NCBI GenBank assembly: GCA_017412025.1
Contig: JAFQOY010000147.1
Span: 1-24,636 of the forward strand
Length of the DNA stretch: 24,636 bases
Source of the DNA: Clostridia bacterium
GTDB taxonomy: Bacteria; Bacillota_A; Clostridia; Christensenellales; Aristaeellaceae
Direction: 5' to 3'
Of this stretch, positions 8,211 to 17,105 are shown piece after piece. The notes beneath the pieces are model-generated. The model saw only the letters and a list, made by a program, of their open reading frames with translations. It searched no databases and was not told the DNA's origin. The position numbers and the translations under genes are program-made. Positions within the stretch are counted from its first letter, which is position 1. Each line of letters begins with the position of its first letter.

Positions 8211-11200
8211 ATGCGTTCCAAGCGGATCAGAAATTCAAGCCCGCCCAGGAGAAAACGCCGTGCGCTCAGGCGCGTCAAGCCCCGCAAGGGCACGCTGACG
8301 TTCCTGCTGCTGCTCAGCGCCCTGCTGGTGGCGCTTATCCTCTTTGCTCCCGGTCTGCATCTGACGCCTGCGGCCAATGTATCCGGCACCGAGATTGACG
8401 AGACGATCGCTGCCACCGGCAACACCAGCCTGCGCGTCAGCGAAGTCATGTCCTCCAACAGCACGGCGTTTCCGGATGAAACCGGTTCCTTCCCCGACTG
8501 GATTGAGCTGACCAACACGGGCGACGCGCCCATTGCGCTTGAAGGCTACGGTCTGTCCGACCGCGCCGACAAGATCACGTTCGTCTTCCCGGATATCACG
8601 CTCAATCCCGGCGAATACCTGATCGTATTCGCATCCGATGAAAACCGGAACGTCGCAGGCAAAACGCTGCACGCCAAGTTCAAGCTCTCCTCCTCCGGCG
8701 ACTCGCTCTTCCTCTTCGGCAGCGACGGCGTCGCCTTCTCGGAGATGACCATTCCCGCAATGGACAGCAACATGAGCTATGCGTTCATCGGCAAAGACGA
8801 GTACATCATCACCAGCCAGTATACGCCCGAGTACGAAAACACGCAGGAGGGCTTCGCCGCCTTCCGCGCCTCGACCGTGCTGACCACAGGCTCTCTGGTG
8901 ATCAATGAAATCTGCGCCTCCTCCATCACCACGCTCCGGGATGAGGACGGGGAGTATCCCGACTGGATCGAGCTGCGCAACACCTCCTCCAGGGCGATCG
9001 ATCTTTCCAATTATGCGCTGAGCGACGACCCGGATTCCCTGGTCAAGTGGCGTTTCCCGCAGGGCAGCGTGATCGAGCCGGGCGGCTACTTCGTGGTCTA
9101 TGCCTCCGACAAGGACAGGCCCGCAGCCTCCTCCTCCCAGTGGCCGCACGCGAGCTTCAAGCTCCGTTCCAACGGCGAAACCGTCATCCTCTCCGACATT
9201 CAGGGCCGCATGCTCGATCTGGTCACGTATGACCTGCTCGACGCCGACGTATCCTGGGGCCGCGACGAGGAGGGCGTATCCGGCTTCAAGCGCTTCACCC
9301 AGCCCACGCCCGGCCTGCCCAACACGCGCGCCGGCGAGGTCGCGATGGACACCTCCTTCTGCCTGGCCAATACGTCCGGCCTGTACATCACGGAAGTCAT
9401 GTCCGGCAACAAAAACGTTGTCGGACCCGGAGTCCGCAATCCTTATGATTACATCGAGATCTACAACATGAGCGGACAGGCCGTCAACCTCAAGGGTTAC
9501 GGCCTGTCCGACAACATCAAAAAACCCAGAAAATGGCTCCTGCCTGATATTACAATCGAAAACAACAGCTATCAGGTCATCTACTGCGACACGACGCAGA
9601 CGACCAAGGACGGCGTTTATTATTTTACAAACTACAATCTGGCCAAATCCGGCGAAACCGTCTGCCTGTCCACACCCGACGGTGAAATCCTTGACAAGGT
9701 TGTCGTTCCCCAGCTCTATGACGACGTCTCCTATGGCCGCACGCTGGGTCAGGCAGGTCTGTTCTACTACTCCTCCCCCACGCCGGGCGACGGCAACGGA
9801 CAGGGCTTCATCGGCTTTGCCGATCTCCCCGTCATCAACACGCCGGGCGGCCTGTACGAGCGCCCGCTTGAAGGCGGCAGCGCCGTCACCATCACAGTTC
9901 CCGCCAATTCCGTCGTCCGCTATACCACGGACGGCACGGACCCCGATCTGCACTCCGAGGAATACACCGGACCGATTCCCATCGAGAAAAACACGGTGCT
10001 GCGCGCCCGCGCCTTCCGCGACGGCGTAGAGCCCTCGCAGATCGTCACGCAGACGTACCTCATCTCCGTCTACCATACGATGCCCGTCGTCTGCCTGACG
10101 ACAGATCCCGACAACCTCTGGAATGAGGCGACCGGCATGTTCGCCGACGGCCCGGAGCTTGACCGCGAGACGCAGGAGCGCCCGTGGGAAAACGCAACCT
10201 ACTGGCAGAAAAACTGGTTCGGCGGCTGGGTGGAATACTACGACACTTCCGGCGTGCAGCAGATCAGCCAGGGCATGACCTTCCGCGTCATGGGCCAGTT
10301 CTCGCTGGATATGCCGCAGAAGAGCCTGTACGTCAAGGCGGACGGCCAATACGGCAAGAGCAGCTTCGACTATGCGTTCTTTGACGAAAGGCCCTATGAA
10401 TCCTACGCCAGCTTCGTCCTGCGCAACGGCGGCCAGGACGGCATGTACTCCCGCGTGATCGACGGCATGCAGGCGCGGCTGGTCGATCAGTCCGGCTCCA
10501 ATCTCGCCAATCAGGCGTGGAAGCCCGTCATCGTCTACATCAACGGCGAATACTGGGGTCACTACAACCTGCGCGAGCGCGCCGGCGCCAAGATGATTGC
10601 GCAGCATGAGGGCTGGGACAATCCCGACGACATCGACCTGCTGGAGAGCGACGGCACCCGTTCCAGCCAGATCAATCAGGGCTCCAACAAGGCCTACAAG
10701 GATCTGGTCGAGTACGTGGAAAGCCACGATCTGGTCAAAGACAGGGAAGCCTTTGAATACGTCTGTTCTCAGATCGATATCGACAACATGCTCGATTACT
10801 TCATCTTCGAGTCGTTCTTCGGCAATACCGACCCGGGCAACATCCGCTTCTACCGCAACGCCAAATCCGGCGACGGCAAGTGGAGATATCTGCTTTACGA
10901 CATCGACTGGGGCTTCTTCAGCGTCCTGGGCAACCGCAATCAGCTCATCGGCGGCGTCGGCTATGTGCTCAACGAAAAGGGTATGGGCGATCACCGCATC
11001 AAGTCAAACGTCCTCATCCGGCATCTGATCAGGGTGCCCGAGATCCAGGATCGGTTCCTCACGCGCTACGGCCATTATTTCCAGACCGTATTCACCACGG
11101 AATACATGACCAATCTCTTTAACCAGATGATCACGCAGATCAAACCGGAGATGCAGATGCACATGCGGCGCTGGGCAGACAAGGTGCATCCCAAGGTCAG

Positions 11201-11387
11201 CTTTGATCAGCCCAAGAACCCTGAAGGCGGCTACAACTACTGGGTATCCCGCTGCGAGCGCATGCTCACGCGAATCTTCCCGCGCCGTCCGTACTACATA
11301 TGGCAGGAAATCATCCAGTACTTCGGTCTCTCCGAGGCGCAGATGGTTGCCTACTTCGGCCCCTGCCCGCCCAAACCCGCTGATTGA
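8211..11387 (+). CDS. Membrane-anchored CotH-family kinase with three lamin-tail domains
   Basis: A 1058-residue surface protein. A strongly basic start (Arg/Lys-rich, residues 1-26) precedes one membrane segment (about 28-46), so the rest faces outward. Three lamin-tail (LTD) beta domains follow, beginning near residues 73 (SLRVSEVMSSNS), 227 (SLVINEICASS) and 389 (GLYITEVMSGN), each with the 'DWIEL/DYIEIYN...L..Y.LSD' pattern. About 542-620 is a chitobiase C-terminal-like domain (RYTTDGTDPD). From about 623 comes the CotH domain, with WGHYNLRERAGAKM and the DxDW metal/catalytic motif LLYDIDWGFF (Asp897, Asp899). CotH proteins are atypical protein kinases known from spore coats. The start at 8211 follows AAAGGAAG; the frame is open upstream without a site. 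It heads an operon with the DUF4956 and VTC genes. Its substrate is unknown. Confidence 0.92.
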   Translation: MRSKRIRNSSPPRRKRRALRRVKPRKGTLTFLLLLSALLVALILFAPGLHLTPAANVSGTEIDETIAATGNTSLRVSEVMSSNSTAFPDETGSFPDWIELTNTGDAPIALEGYGLSDRADKITFVFPDITLNPGEYLIVFASDENRNVAGKTLHAKFKLSSSGDSLFLFGSDGVAFSEMTIPAMDSNMSYAFIGKDEYIITSQYTPEYENTQEGFAAFRASTVLTTGSLVINEICASSITTLRDEDGEYPDWIELRNTSSRAIDLSNYALSDDPDSLVKWRFPQGSVIEPGGYFVVYASDKDRPAASSSQWPHASFKLRSNGETVILSDIQGRMLDLVTYDLLDADVSWGRDEEGVSGFKRFTQPTPGLPNTRAGEVAMDTSFCLANTSGLYITEVMSGNKNVVGPGVRNPYDYIEIYNMSGQAVNLKGYGLSDNIKKPRKWLLPDITIENNSYQVIYCDTTQTTKDGVYYFTNYNLAKSGETVCLSTPDGEILDKVVVPQLYDDVSYGRTLGQAGLFYYSSPTPGDGNGQGFIGFADLPVINTPGGLYERPLEGGSAVTITVPANSVVRYTTDGTDPDLHSEEYTGPIPIEKNTVLRARAFRDGVEPSQIVTQTYLISVYHTMPVVCLTTDPDNLWNEATGMFADGPELDRETQERPWENATYWQKNWFGGWVEYYDTSGVQQISQGMTFRVMGQFSLDMPQKSLYVKADGQYGKSSFDYAFFDERPYESYASFVLRNGGQDGMYSRVIDGMQARLVDQSGSNLANQAWKPVIVYINGEYWGHYNLRERAGAKMIAQHEGWDNPDDIDLLESDGTRSSQINQGSNKAYKDLVEYVESHDLVKDREAFEYVCSQIDIDNMLDYFIFESFFGNTDPGNIRFYRNAKSGDGKWRYLLYDIDWGFFSVLGNRNQLIGGVGYVLNEKGMGDHRIKSNVLIRHLIRVPEIQDRFLTRYGHYFQTVFTTEYMTNLFNQMITQIKPEMQMHMRRWADKVHPKVSFDQPKNPEGGYNYWVSRCERMLTRIFPRRPYYIWQEIIQYFGLSEAQMVAYFGPCPPKPAD

Positions 11388-11468
11388 CGGAACGCTGCAA
11401 GGCGCTTCCTTCGTCACCATAATCCACGTCATTCCATTCAACAAACGATTCAGTAGGAGGACTCATTC

Positions 11469-12143
11469 ATGAACAACATCATCAACGACGCAAGCGTAAA
11501 CGAGTGGTTTTCACAGCAGATGGCCAGCCTCACGCCGATGAAAATGGTGCTGGCGCTGGCGATGGGCTTTGTCGTCGGCCTGATCATCGCGCTGGTCTAT
11601 CGCAAGGCCTTCCGCGGCGTGCTCTATTCTCCGTCCTTTGCCACCACGCTGATCATGCTGTGCATGATCACCACCCCGGTCGTCATGTGTATCAAGTCCA
11701 ACATCGCTCTGTCCATGGGTATGGTCGGCGCGCTGTCCATCGTCCGTTTCCGCACTGCTGTTAAGGATCCGCTGGACACCGCCTACATGTTCTGGAGCCT
11801 GACCATGGGCATCCTGCTGGGCGCCGAGCTGTACACCATCGCGCTCGTCGTCGTCGCCGGCATTTCCATCGCGATGCTCGCCATGGCGTTCTTCCGCCTG
11901 CGCTCCCCGAACACCTTCCTGCTCGTGACCCACTACGACTCCGAGGCGGAAGAGGCCGTGATGGATTTCGTCCGCCGCATCAAGGTGCAGCGCCTGCGCA
12001 GCAAGACCGTGACCCCGGGCGGCACCGAGCTGACCGTCGAAGTGCAGCTGCGCGAGCGCTTTGACATCGTCAACAAGCTGCTGGACACCGAGGGCGTGCA
12101 CAATGCGACCCTGATCGCCTGCCAGTCCGAAGCCGGCAACTAA
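11469..12143 (+). CDS. DUF4956 multi-pass membrane protein
   Basis: A 224-residue membrane protein of the DUF4956 family. About four hydrophobic segments are visible: residues about 23-44, 57-76, 80-95 with 105-122, and 125-146. A soluble C-terminal tail of about 75 residues follows (LLVTHYDSEAEEAVMDFVRR onward). The loop IVRFRTAVKDPLDTAYMFW is the best-conserved stretch of the family. The biochemical role is not known; the family is repeatedly found beside VTC polyphosphate-polymerase genes, as here, which suggests it serves as membrane partner or channel for that enzyme. AGGAGG (11455-11460) fixes the start. It lies 81 bases after the CotH gene with no terminator between. Confidence 0.88.
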   Translation: MNNIINDASVNEWFSQQMASLTPMKMVLALAMGFVVGLIIALVYRKAFRGVLYSPSFATTLIMLCMITTPVVMCIKSNIALSMGMVGALSIVRFRTAVKDPLDTAYMFWSLTMGILLGAELYTIALVVVAGISIAMLAMAFFRLRSPNTFLLVTHYDSEAEEAVMDFVRRIKVQRLRSKTVTPGGTELTVEVQLRERFDIVNKLLDTEGVHNATLIACQSEAGN

Positions 12144-12187
12144 GCAGCCCGCGCTGCACCGACTTCGCTTTCCGGCGGCTTTAACCC

Positions 12188-12217
12188 GTTTCGTTCGGGC
12201 GAAGGGCCCTCCGAAAC
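12188..12217 (+). other. Intercistronic hairpin between the DUF4956 and VTC genes
   Basis: GTTTCG (12188-12193) pairs with CGAAAC (12212-12217) and encloses a smaller TTCG/CGAA pairing and GGGCCC. There is no T run, so it is not a terminator. It may be an RNA-processing or stabilising structure, or chance in GC-rich sequence. Confidence 0.3.
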
Positions 12218-12251
12218 TGCGAAGCAGATCATTCGTGAAGAGGGAGCACTT

Positions 12252-12959
12252 ATGCCAATCATCCGCAACATTCCGCTGAGGCACGAGCTCAAGTACTTCA
12301 TTACGCCCGCTGAGATGAACGTCCTGCGCGGCATTCTGACGCCGGTGATGCAGCTCGATCCCAACGGCAACGAAAACAACGAGTACCACATCCGTTCGCT
12401 GTACTTTGACACGATCAACGACGATGCGCTGGAAGAGAAGATCGCGGGCGTGGGCAACCGCAAAAAGTACCGCATCCGCATCTACAACTTCTCTGACAGG
12501 GTCATCAAGCTGGAGTGCAAGAGCAAATACGGCGACCTGATCTCCAAGCAGTCCGTCACGATTCCGCGCGAGCTGTGCGAGCAGCTTATCGCGGGTGATC
12601 CGGAGGGGCTGCAGCGCATGCGCCATCCCCTGCTGCACGACATGTACCGCGAGATGAAGACCCGCCTGCTGCGCCCGGCTGTGATCGTGGATTACACCCG
12701 CGAGGCGTACATCCATCCCGCGCAGGAGGTGCGCGTGACGTTTGACAAGCAGCTGCGCACAGGCCTTTATTCCCACGACATGTTCAACAAGGCCATCCCC
12801 ACCTATCCGGTCTTTGATGATCCGGTGGAGATCCTTGAGGTCAAGTACGACGAATTCCTGCCCAGCTACATTCAGTCGATCCTCAGCGGCATTACCGCAC
12901 AGCGCAGCGCGATTTCCAAGTATACGCACTGCCGCCGCTACGAAAACAAGGAGTTTTGA
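12252..12959 (+). CDS. VTC-domain polyphosphate polymerase
   Basis: A 235-residue protein that is essentially one VTC domain, the triphosphate-tunnel fold which in yeast Vtc4 makes polyphosphate from ATP. The tunnel's charged residues are visible: RHELKY (Arg10, Glu12, Lys14), RSLYFDT (Arg48), KYRIRIY (Lys72, Arg74, Arg76), KLECKSK (Glu88, Lys90, Lys92), a DYTREAY Arg at 140, and EILEVKYDEFLP (Glu196, Lys198). The domain therefore looks catalytically complete. There is no membrane segment, so it probably works at the inner membrane face with the DUF4956 protein. A purine-rich site (GAGGGA) precedes the ATG at 12252. It is the last gene of the CotH operon, followed by a terminator. Polyphosphate synthesis is inferred from the family; another nucleotide polymerisation is possible. 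Confidence 0.9.
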   Translation: MPIIRNIPLRHELKYFITPAEMNVLRGILTPVMQLDPNGNENNEYHIRSLYFDTINDDALEEKIAGVGNRKKYRIRIYNFSDRVIKLECKSKYGDLISKQSVTIPRELCEQLIAGDPEGLQRMRHPLLHDMYREMKTRLLRPAVIVDYTREAYIHPAQEVRVTFDKQLRTGLYSHDMFNKAIPTYPVFDDPVEILEVKYDEFLPSYIQSILSGITAQRSAISKYTHCRRYENKEF

Positions 12960-12975
12960 TCCTCATACAGTAAAG

Positions 12976-13010
12976 AAGGGACGCTTTCCGAAATGGAAGG
13001 CGTCCCTTTT
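12976..13010 (+). terminator. Terminator between the VTC gene and the convergent thioesterase gene
   Basis: A 14-base stem with one G-T pair (12976-12989 with 12995-13008) and a five-base loop, followed by TT and, after ATGG, TTTT. It ends the CotH operon. On the minus strand the stem is followed by TCTTT, so it may also serve the convergent operon. Confidence 0.88.
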
Positions 13011-13029
13011 ATGGTTTTGTCCGTGCGCG

Positions 13030-13515
13030 TCAGATGCCGTCGAGCTTGTCCTTCTTGCGCTGGATACGGATTCTGCGCCGCTCCTCGCCATGCGCCCAGG
13101 CCAGATGCTCGTCCTCCGTCTGCAGGATCAGACGCGGCACGCGCACAGGCTGATCGTTTTCATCCAGAGCAACCATCATAAAGTGCGCATTGTTGATCCT
13201 GCGGCGCTCGCCCAGATGGTTTTCCACGTAGGTATCCACGCAGACCTCCATGGAGGACGAACCCACCCAGGTCATCTTGCCCTTGATGACGACCATCTCG
13301 TTCTGATATGCGCCGTGCAGGAACGTCAGGTTGTCCACAGATGCGGTGGTGACATTGCTCATGGAATGACGCTTGGCGACAATGCCCGCCACCTCGTCAA
13401 TCCACTGCATCAGAATGCCGCCGAAGAGGCGGTTGGCGCCGTTGAGATGATTCGGCCGCACGATGCGGACGGTTTCCACACGGGATTCGTCCACGGTTTT
13501 CGCTTCAATATTCAT
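13030..13515 (-). CDS. Hotdog-fold acyl-CoA thioesterase
   Basis: A 161-residue acyl-CoA hydrolase of the hotdog superfamily (BFIT/YciA-like), which splits an acyl-CoA to the free acid and CoA. The signature NHLNGANRLFGGILMQWIDE lies at residues 22-41, with the FGG loop and Asp40 in the expected catalytic place. TTASVDNLTF and VGSSSMEVCVDTYVE form the central strands. The start at 13515 is preferred because GAGG lies five bases upstream; two earlier in-frame ATGs lack a site. It begins 71 bases after the pyruvate:ferredoxin oxidoreductase gene. The gap holds a six-base hairpin (13546-13573) without a T run, so read-through from the upstream operon is likely. Substrate chain length is unknown. 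Confidence 0.9.
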   Translation of the reverse strand: MNIEAKTVDESRVETVRIVRPNHLNGANRLFGGILMQWIDEVAGIVAKRHSMSNVTTASVDNLTFLHGAYQNEMVVIKGKMTWVGSSSMEVCVDTYVENHLGERRRINNAHFMMVALDENDQPVRVPRLILQTEDEHLAWAHGEERRRIRIQRKKDKLDGI

Positions 13516-13586
13516 ACTTTCCTCTTTCATATTCAGAAATATCATCTGCCGCAGCGAAACCTCCGCACGGCAGTCCTCCGCCTTAC

Positions 13587-16500
13587 TTACTGATTCTCCA
13601 TCGCCTTGTACTTCTTATACCGCGCGATGGAGTCCTCCTTCGCCTGCTTGAAGAGCTTCTGCGCGTATTCCGGGAACGTCCGCCTGAGGGACGCATAGCG
13701 CACCTCGCCGTCAAGGAACTCCTCATAGTCCATCGTCGGCATTTTGGAGTCGATGGTCATCGGCTTTTCCGCATTCGGGTTATAGCGGTAGAGCGTCCAG
13801 TATCCGGCGTCCACCGCGCGCTTCATCTCGCTCTGCACGTTCTTCATGCCGGCCTTGATGCCGTGATTGACGCAGGGCGTATACGCCACCACCACGGACG
13901 GCCCCTTGTGCTCCTGCGCCTCGCGCAGCGCGCGGATCAGCTGATTGGGATCAGCGCCCATCGCCACCTGCGCCACGTATACGTTGCCGTACGTTTTAAA
14001 GATCTCGCCCAGCTCCTTCTTGCGGCTGCGCTTGCCTGCGGAGGCAAACTGCGCCACAGCGCCCAGCGGCGTCGCCTTGGAACTCTGGCCGCCGGTATTG
14101 GAATACACCTCCGTATCGATGACGAATACGTTGATGTCCTCGCCGCTGGCGATCACATGGTCCAGGCCGCCAAAGCCGATGTCATACGCCCATCCATCGC
14201 CGCCGAACATCCAGAAGCACTTCTTTGCCAGCTGGTCCCGGCGCTCCAGGATCTTCTTTGCCAGATCGGTATCCGCGCTCTCCAGCTCGGCAATCAGGCT
14301 GTCCGTCGCCCTGCGGGAAGCGTCAAAGTCGTCAAACGCATCGAGCCACGCCGCAGCGGCCGCACTGCCCGTCTGCGCCGCGTATTCCTCCACCAGCGCC
14401 TTCTGCTTCTCCCGCTGCTGCCTGACGGAGAGGAACATGCCAAGCTCCATCTCCGCGTTGTTTTCAAACAGGCTGTTCGTCCACGCGGGGCCAAAGCCGC
14501 GCTTGCTGGTCGTATACGGAATACCCGGCATCGGGGATCCCCATGCCTGCGAGCAGCCCGTCGCGTTCGCCCAGTACACACTCTCGCCGAAGAGCTGCGT
14601 GAGCAGCTTGGCATACGGCGTCTCGCCGCAGCCCGCGCAGGCGGCGGAGAACTCGACAAGCGGCTGACGGAACTGGCTGCCCTTGATGCTGTAGACCGGG
14701 AATACGTCGCCCTTGTCGGAAAGCGACAGGCCGTACGCCCAGTGCTCGCGGTGCTTCGCGGTAAACGCGGCCGGTTCCATGGCAATCGCCTTCTCCTTGG
14801 CCGGGCAGCAGGCCACGCAGCTGCCGCAGCCGGTGCAGTCAAGCGCAGAGATCTGCATGCTGAAGTGCATGCCCTTTGCGGCGGCGCCGATAGCAGGCGC
14901 CGTTTCAAATCCATCCGGTGCGCTTTGCTTCTCCTCCTCGCTGAGCAGATACGGGCGGATGACGGCATGCGGGCAGACCAGCGCGCAGCGGTTGCACTGA
15001 ATGCACTTCGCTGCGTCCCACTTCGGAATGCTCAGCGCAATGCCGCGCTTTTCAAACGCGGTCAGGCCCATGTCAATGCGGCCGTCCTCATAGCCCTTAA
15101 ACGCGCTGACAGGCAGATCGTCGCCCTTCTGGCGATTGATGGGCAGCAGCAGCTTCTTCACAACGTCCGGCAGCTGCGCGCTGTCCGCATCCGCCTCTGG
15201 CTGCGCCGCGCCCCAGGAGGCCGGCACGTCCACACGCACAATCTGCGTCGCGCCCGCGTCAATCGCGGCGACGTTGCGCGCCACCACGTCGTCTCCCTTG
15301 GCAAAGTATGTCCTGCGGACGGCGTCCTTGATCATCTCAAGCGCTTTTTCCGTGGGAATCACATCCATCAGCGCGAAGAACGCAGCCTGCAGCACCGTAT
15401 TGGTATGGCTGCCCAGGCCCAGATCGCGGGCGATGGCGTTGGCGTCGATCATGTAAAACCGAATGTTCTTCTGCGCGATCTGACGCCTGACAGCGGCGGG
15501 GATGTGCGCTTCAAGCTCGTCCGCCTTCCAGCTGCAGTTGAGCAGGAATGTGCCGCCGGGCACAATCTCATCCACGATGTCGTACTGCGTCATGTAGCTC
15601 TGGTTGTGGCAGGCGCCAAAATCGGCCTGCTTAACGAAATAGGAGCTTGTAATCGGCCTGTCGCTGAAGCGCAGGTGCGATTTCGTCACGCCGAAGGACT
15701 TCTTGGCGTCATATTCAAAGTATGCCTGAGCAAACTTCTCCGTGTTGTCGTTGATGATGCGAACCGTGTTGTGGTTCGCGCCGACGGTGCCGTCTCCGCC
15801 AAGACCCCAGAACTTGCAGCGCACGAGGCCTGCCGTATCCTCCTCATAGGGCTTCAGCGGCAGGGAAAGATGCGTCACGTCGTCATGGATGCCCACGGTA
15901 AAGCTGCGCACAGGATGGGCGGACGCGAGATTGTCAAACACCGCAGCAATCTGCGCCGGATCCGTATCCTTGGAGCTGAGGCCATAGCGTCCGCCGATGA
16001 CCTTGATGCTCAGGTCGCTGTTCATCAGCACGCTGCACACGTCCTCAAACAGCGGCTCGCCCACGCCGCCCATCGCCTTGCAGCGGTCAAGCACCGCAAT
16101 GCGCTGCGTGGTCTTGGGCAGCGCGGCGAGGAAGTGCTTTGCGGAGAATGGACGATACAGGTGCACCTGCAGGAAGCCGACCTTCCTGCCCTGCCCGTTC
16201 AGCCTCCTGGTCACGTCGCGGATCACGCCGCTGGCGGAACCCATGGCGATCACCACGTCCGTCGCGTCCTCCGCGCCATAGTAGTTGAACGCGTGGTATT
16301 CCCTGCCGGTGATCTTCGCCATCTCGGAAAGATACTTTTCCACAATGTCCGGCAGCGCGCTGTAAAAGCCGTTGTTCGCCTCGCGCACCTGGAAGTAGAC
16401 GTCGCCGTTCTGCACCGTGTTGCGCAGCATCGGGTGCTCCGGATTGAGCGCGCCGTCGCGGAAAGCCTTCAGCGCATCCTGATCGATCAGCGCAGCCACC

Positions 16501-17069
16501 TTTTCCATATCCGGCAGCTCGATCTTGTTGATCTCATGGGACGTGCGGAAACCGTCAAAGAAGTGCATGAACGGTATCCGTCCCTCGATCGCGCTCAGAT
16601 GCGCGACGGGCGCAAGGTCCGCCACCTCCTGCACGCTGCCCGCGCTGAGCATGGCAAAGCCGGTCTGCCGGCAGGCCATCACGTCGCTGTGGTCGCCGAA
16701 GATGCTCATCGCATGCGTGCCCACCGTGCGCGAGGCCACATGCAGCACGGCCGGCAGGCGCTCGCCCGCGATCCTGTAGAGCACGGGCACCATCAGCATC
16801 AGGCCCTGCGAGGAGGTATACGTCGTCGCCAGCGAGCCCGTCTGCAGCGCGCCGTGCACAGCGGTGATCGCGCCCGCCTCAGACTGCATCTCCGTCAGCG
16901 TCACCGTCTGACCAAATACATTCTTTCTGCCCTTGGCCGACCAGGCGTCCGTCAGTCCCGCCATCGGGGAGGACGGCGTAATCGGGTAAATCGCCGCGAT
17001 CTCCGTAAAGGGGTATGCCATCGTCGCGGCCGCTTCGTTGCCGTCCATGGTCACATATTTTCCAGCCAT
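13587..17069 (-). CDS. nifJ: Pyruvate:ferredoxin (flavodoxin) oxidoreductase
   Basis: A full-length 1160-residue single-chain pyruvate:ferredoxin oxidoreductase. It converts pyruvate and CoA to acetyl-CoA and CO2 and passes electrons to ferredoxin or flavodoxin, the central step of anaerobic clostridial metabolism. The N-terminal domain has YPITPSSPM and TSSQGLMLMVP. Two [4Fe-4S] sites follow: CIQCNRCALVCP (about 688-700) and CTGCGSCVACCP (about 742-755). The C-terminal thiamine-diphosphate domain has CAGCGETPYAK (about 810), GDGWAYDIGFGGLDH (about 955) and the Mg-binding YSNTGGQSSKATP. GAGGTGA precedes the ATG at 17069. It begins 36 bases after the isomerase-ligase fusion gene, with no terminator or promoter in the gap, so it is probably read from the T-box promoter. 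No deletion or frameshift was seen. Confidence 0.98.
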   Translation of the reverse strand: MAGKYVTMDGNEAAATMAYPFTEIAAIYPITPSSPMAGLTDAWSAKGRKNVFGQTVTLTEMQSEAGAITAVHGALQTGSLATTYTSSQGLMLMVPVLYRIAGERLPAVLHVASRTVGTHAMSIFGDHSDVMACRQTGFAMLSAGSVQEVADLAPVAHLSAIEGRIPFMHFFDGFRTSHEINKIELPDMEKVAALIDQDALKAFRDGALNPEHPMLRNTVQNGDVYFQVREANNGFYSALPDIVEKYLSEMAKITGREYHAFNYYGAEDATDVVIAMGSASGVIRDVTRRLNGQGRKVGFLQVHLYRPFSAKHFLAALPKTTQRIAVLDRCKAMGGVGEPLFEDVCSVLMNSDLSIKVIGGRYGLSSKDTDPAQIAAVFDNLASAHPVRSFTVGIHDDVTHLSLPLKPYEEDTAGLVRCKFWGLGGDGTVGANHNTVRIINDNTEKFAQAYFEYDAKKSFGVTKSHLRFSDRPITSSYFVKQADFGACHNQSYMTQYDIVDEIVPGGTFLLNCSWKADELEAHIPAAVRRQIAQKNIRFYMIDANAIARDLGLGSHTNTVLQAAFFALMDVIPTEKALEMIKDAVRRTYFAKGDDVVARNVAAIDAGATQIVRVDVPASWGAAQPEADADSAQLPDVVKKLLLPINRQKGDDLPVSAFKGYEDGRIDMGLTAFEKRGIALSIPKWDAAKCIQCNRCALVCPHAVIRPYLLSEEEKQSAPDGFETAPAIGAAAKGMHFSMQISALDCTGCGSCVACCPAKEKAIAMEPAAFTAKHREHWAYGLSLSDKGDVFPVYSIKGSQFRQPLVEFSAACAGCGETPYAKLLTQLFGESVYWANATGCSQAWGSPMPGIPYTTSKRGFGPAWTNSLFENNAEMELGMFLSVRQQREKQKALVEEYAAQTGSAAAAAWLDAFDDFDASRRATDSLIAELESADTDLAKKILERRDQLAKKCFWMFGGDGWAYDIGFGGLDHVIASGEDINVFVIDTEVYSNTGGQSSKATPLGAVAQFASAGKRSRKKELGEIFKTYGNVYVAQVAMGADPNQLIRALREAQEHKGPSVVVAYTPCVNHGIKAGMKNVQSEMKRAVDAGYWTLYRYNPNAEKPMTIDSKMPTMDYEEFLDGEVRYASLRRTFPEYAQKLFKQAKEDSIARYKKYKAMENQ

Positions 17070-17105
17070 CAGATATCACCTCAGCATGTTTTCTCTATTG
17101 CTCGC

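Noticed and set aside
8235..10994. A 919-codon open frame on the minus strand opposite the CotH gene
   Set aside because: The translation is low-complexity Val/Gly/Ala/Asp with no family match, while the plus strand encodes clear lamin-tail and CotH domains.
13546..13573. Hairpin between the oxidoreductase and thioesterase genes as a terminator
   Set aside because: The stem is only six bases with a long loop and no T run follows on the minus strand.
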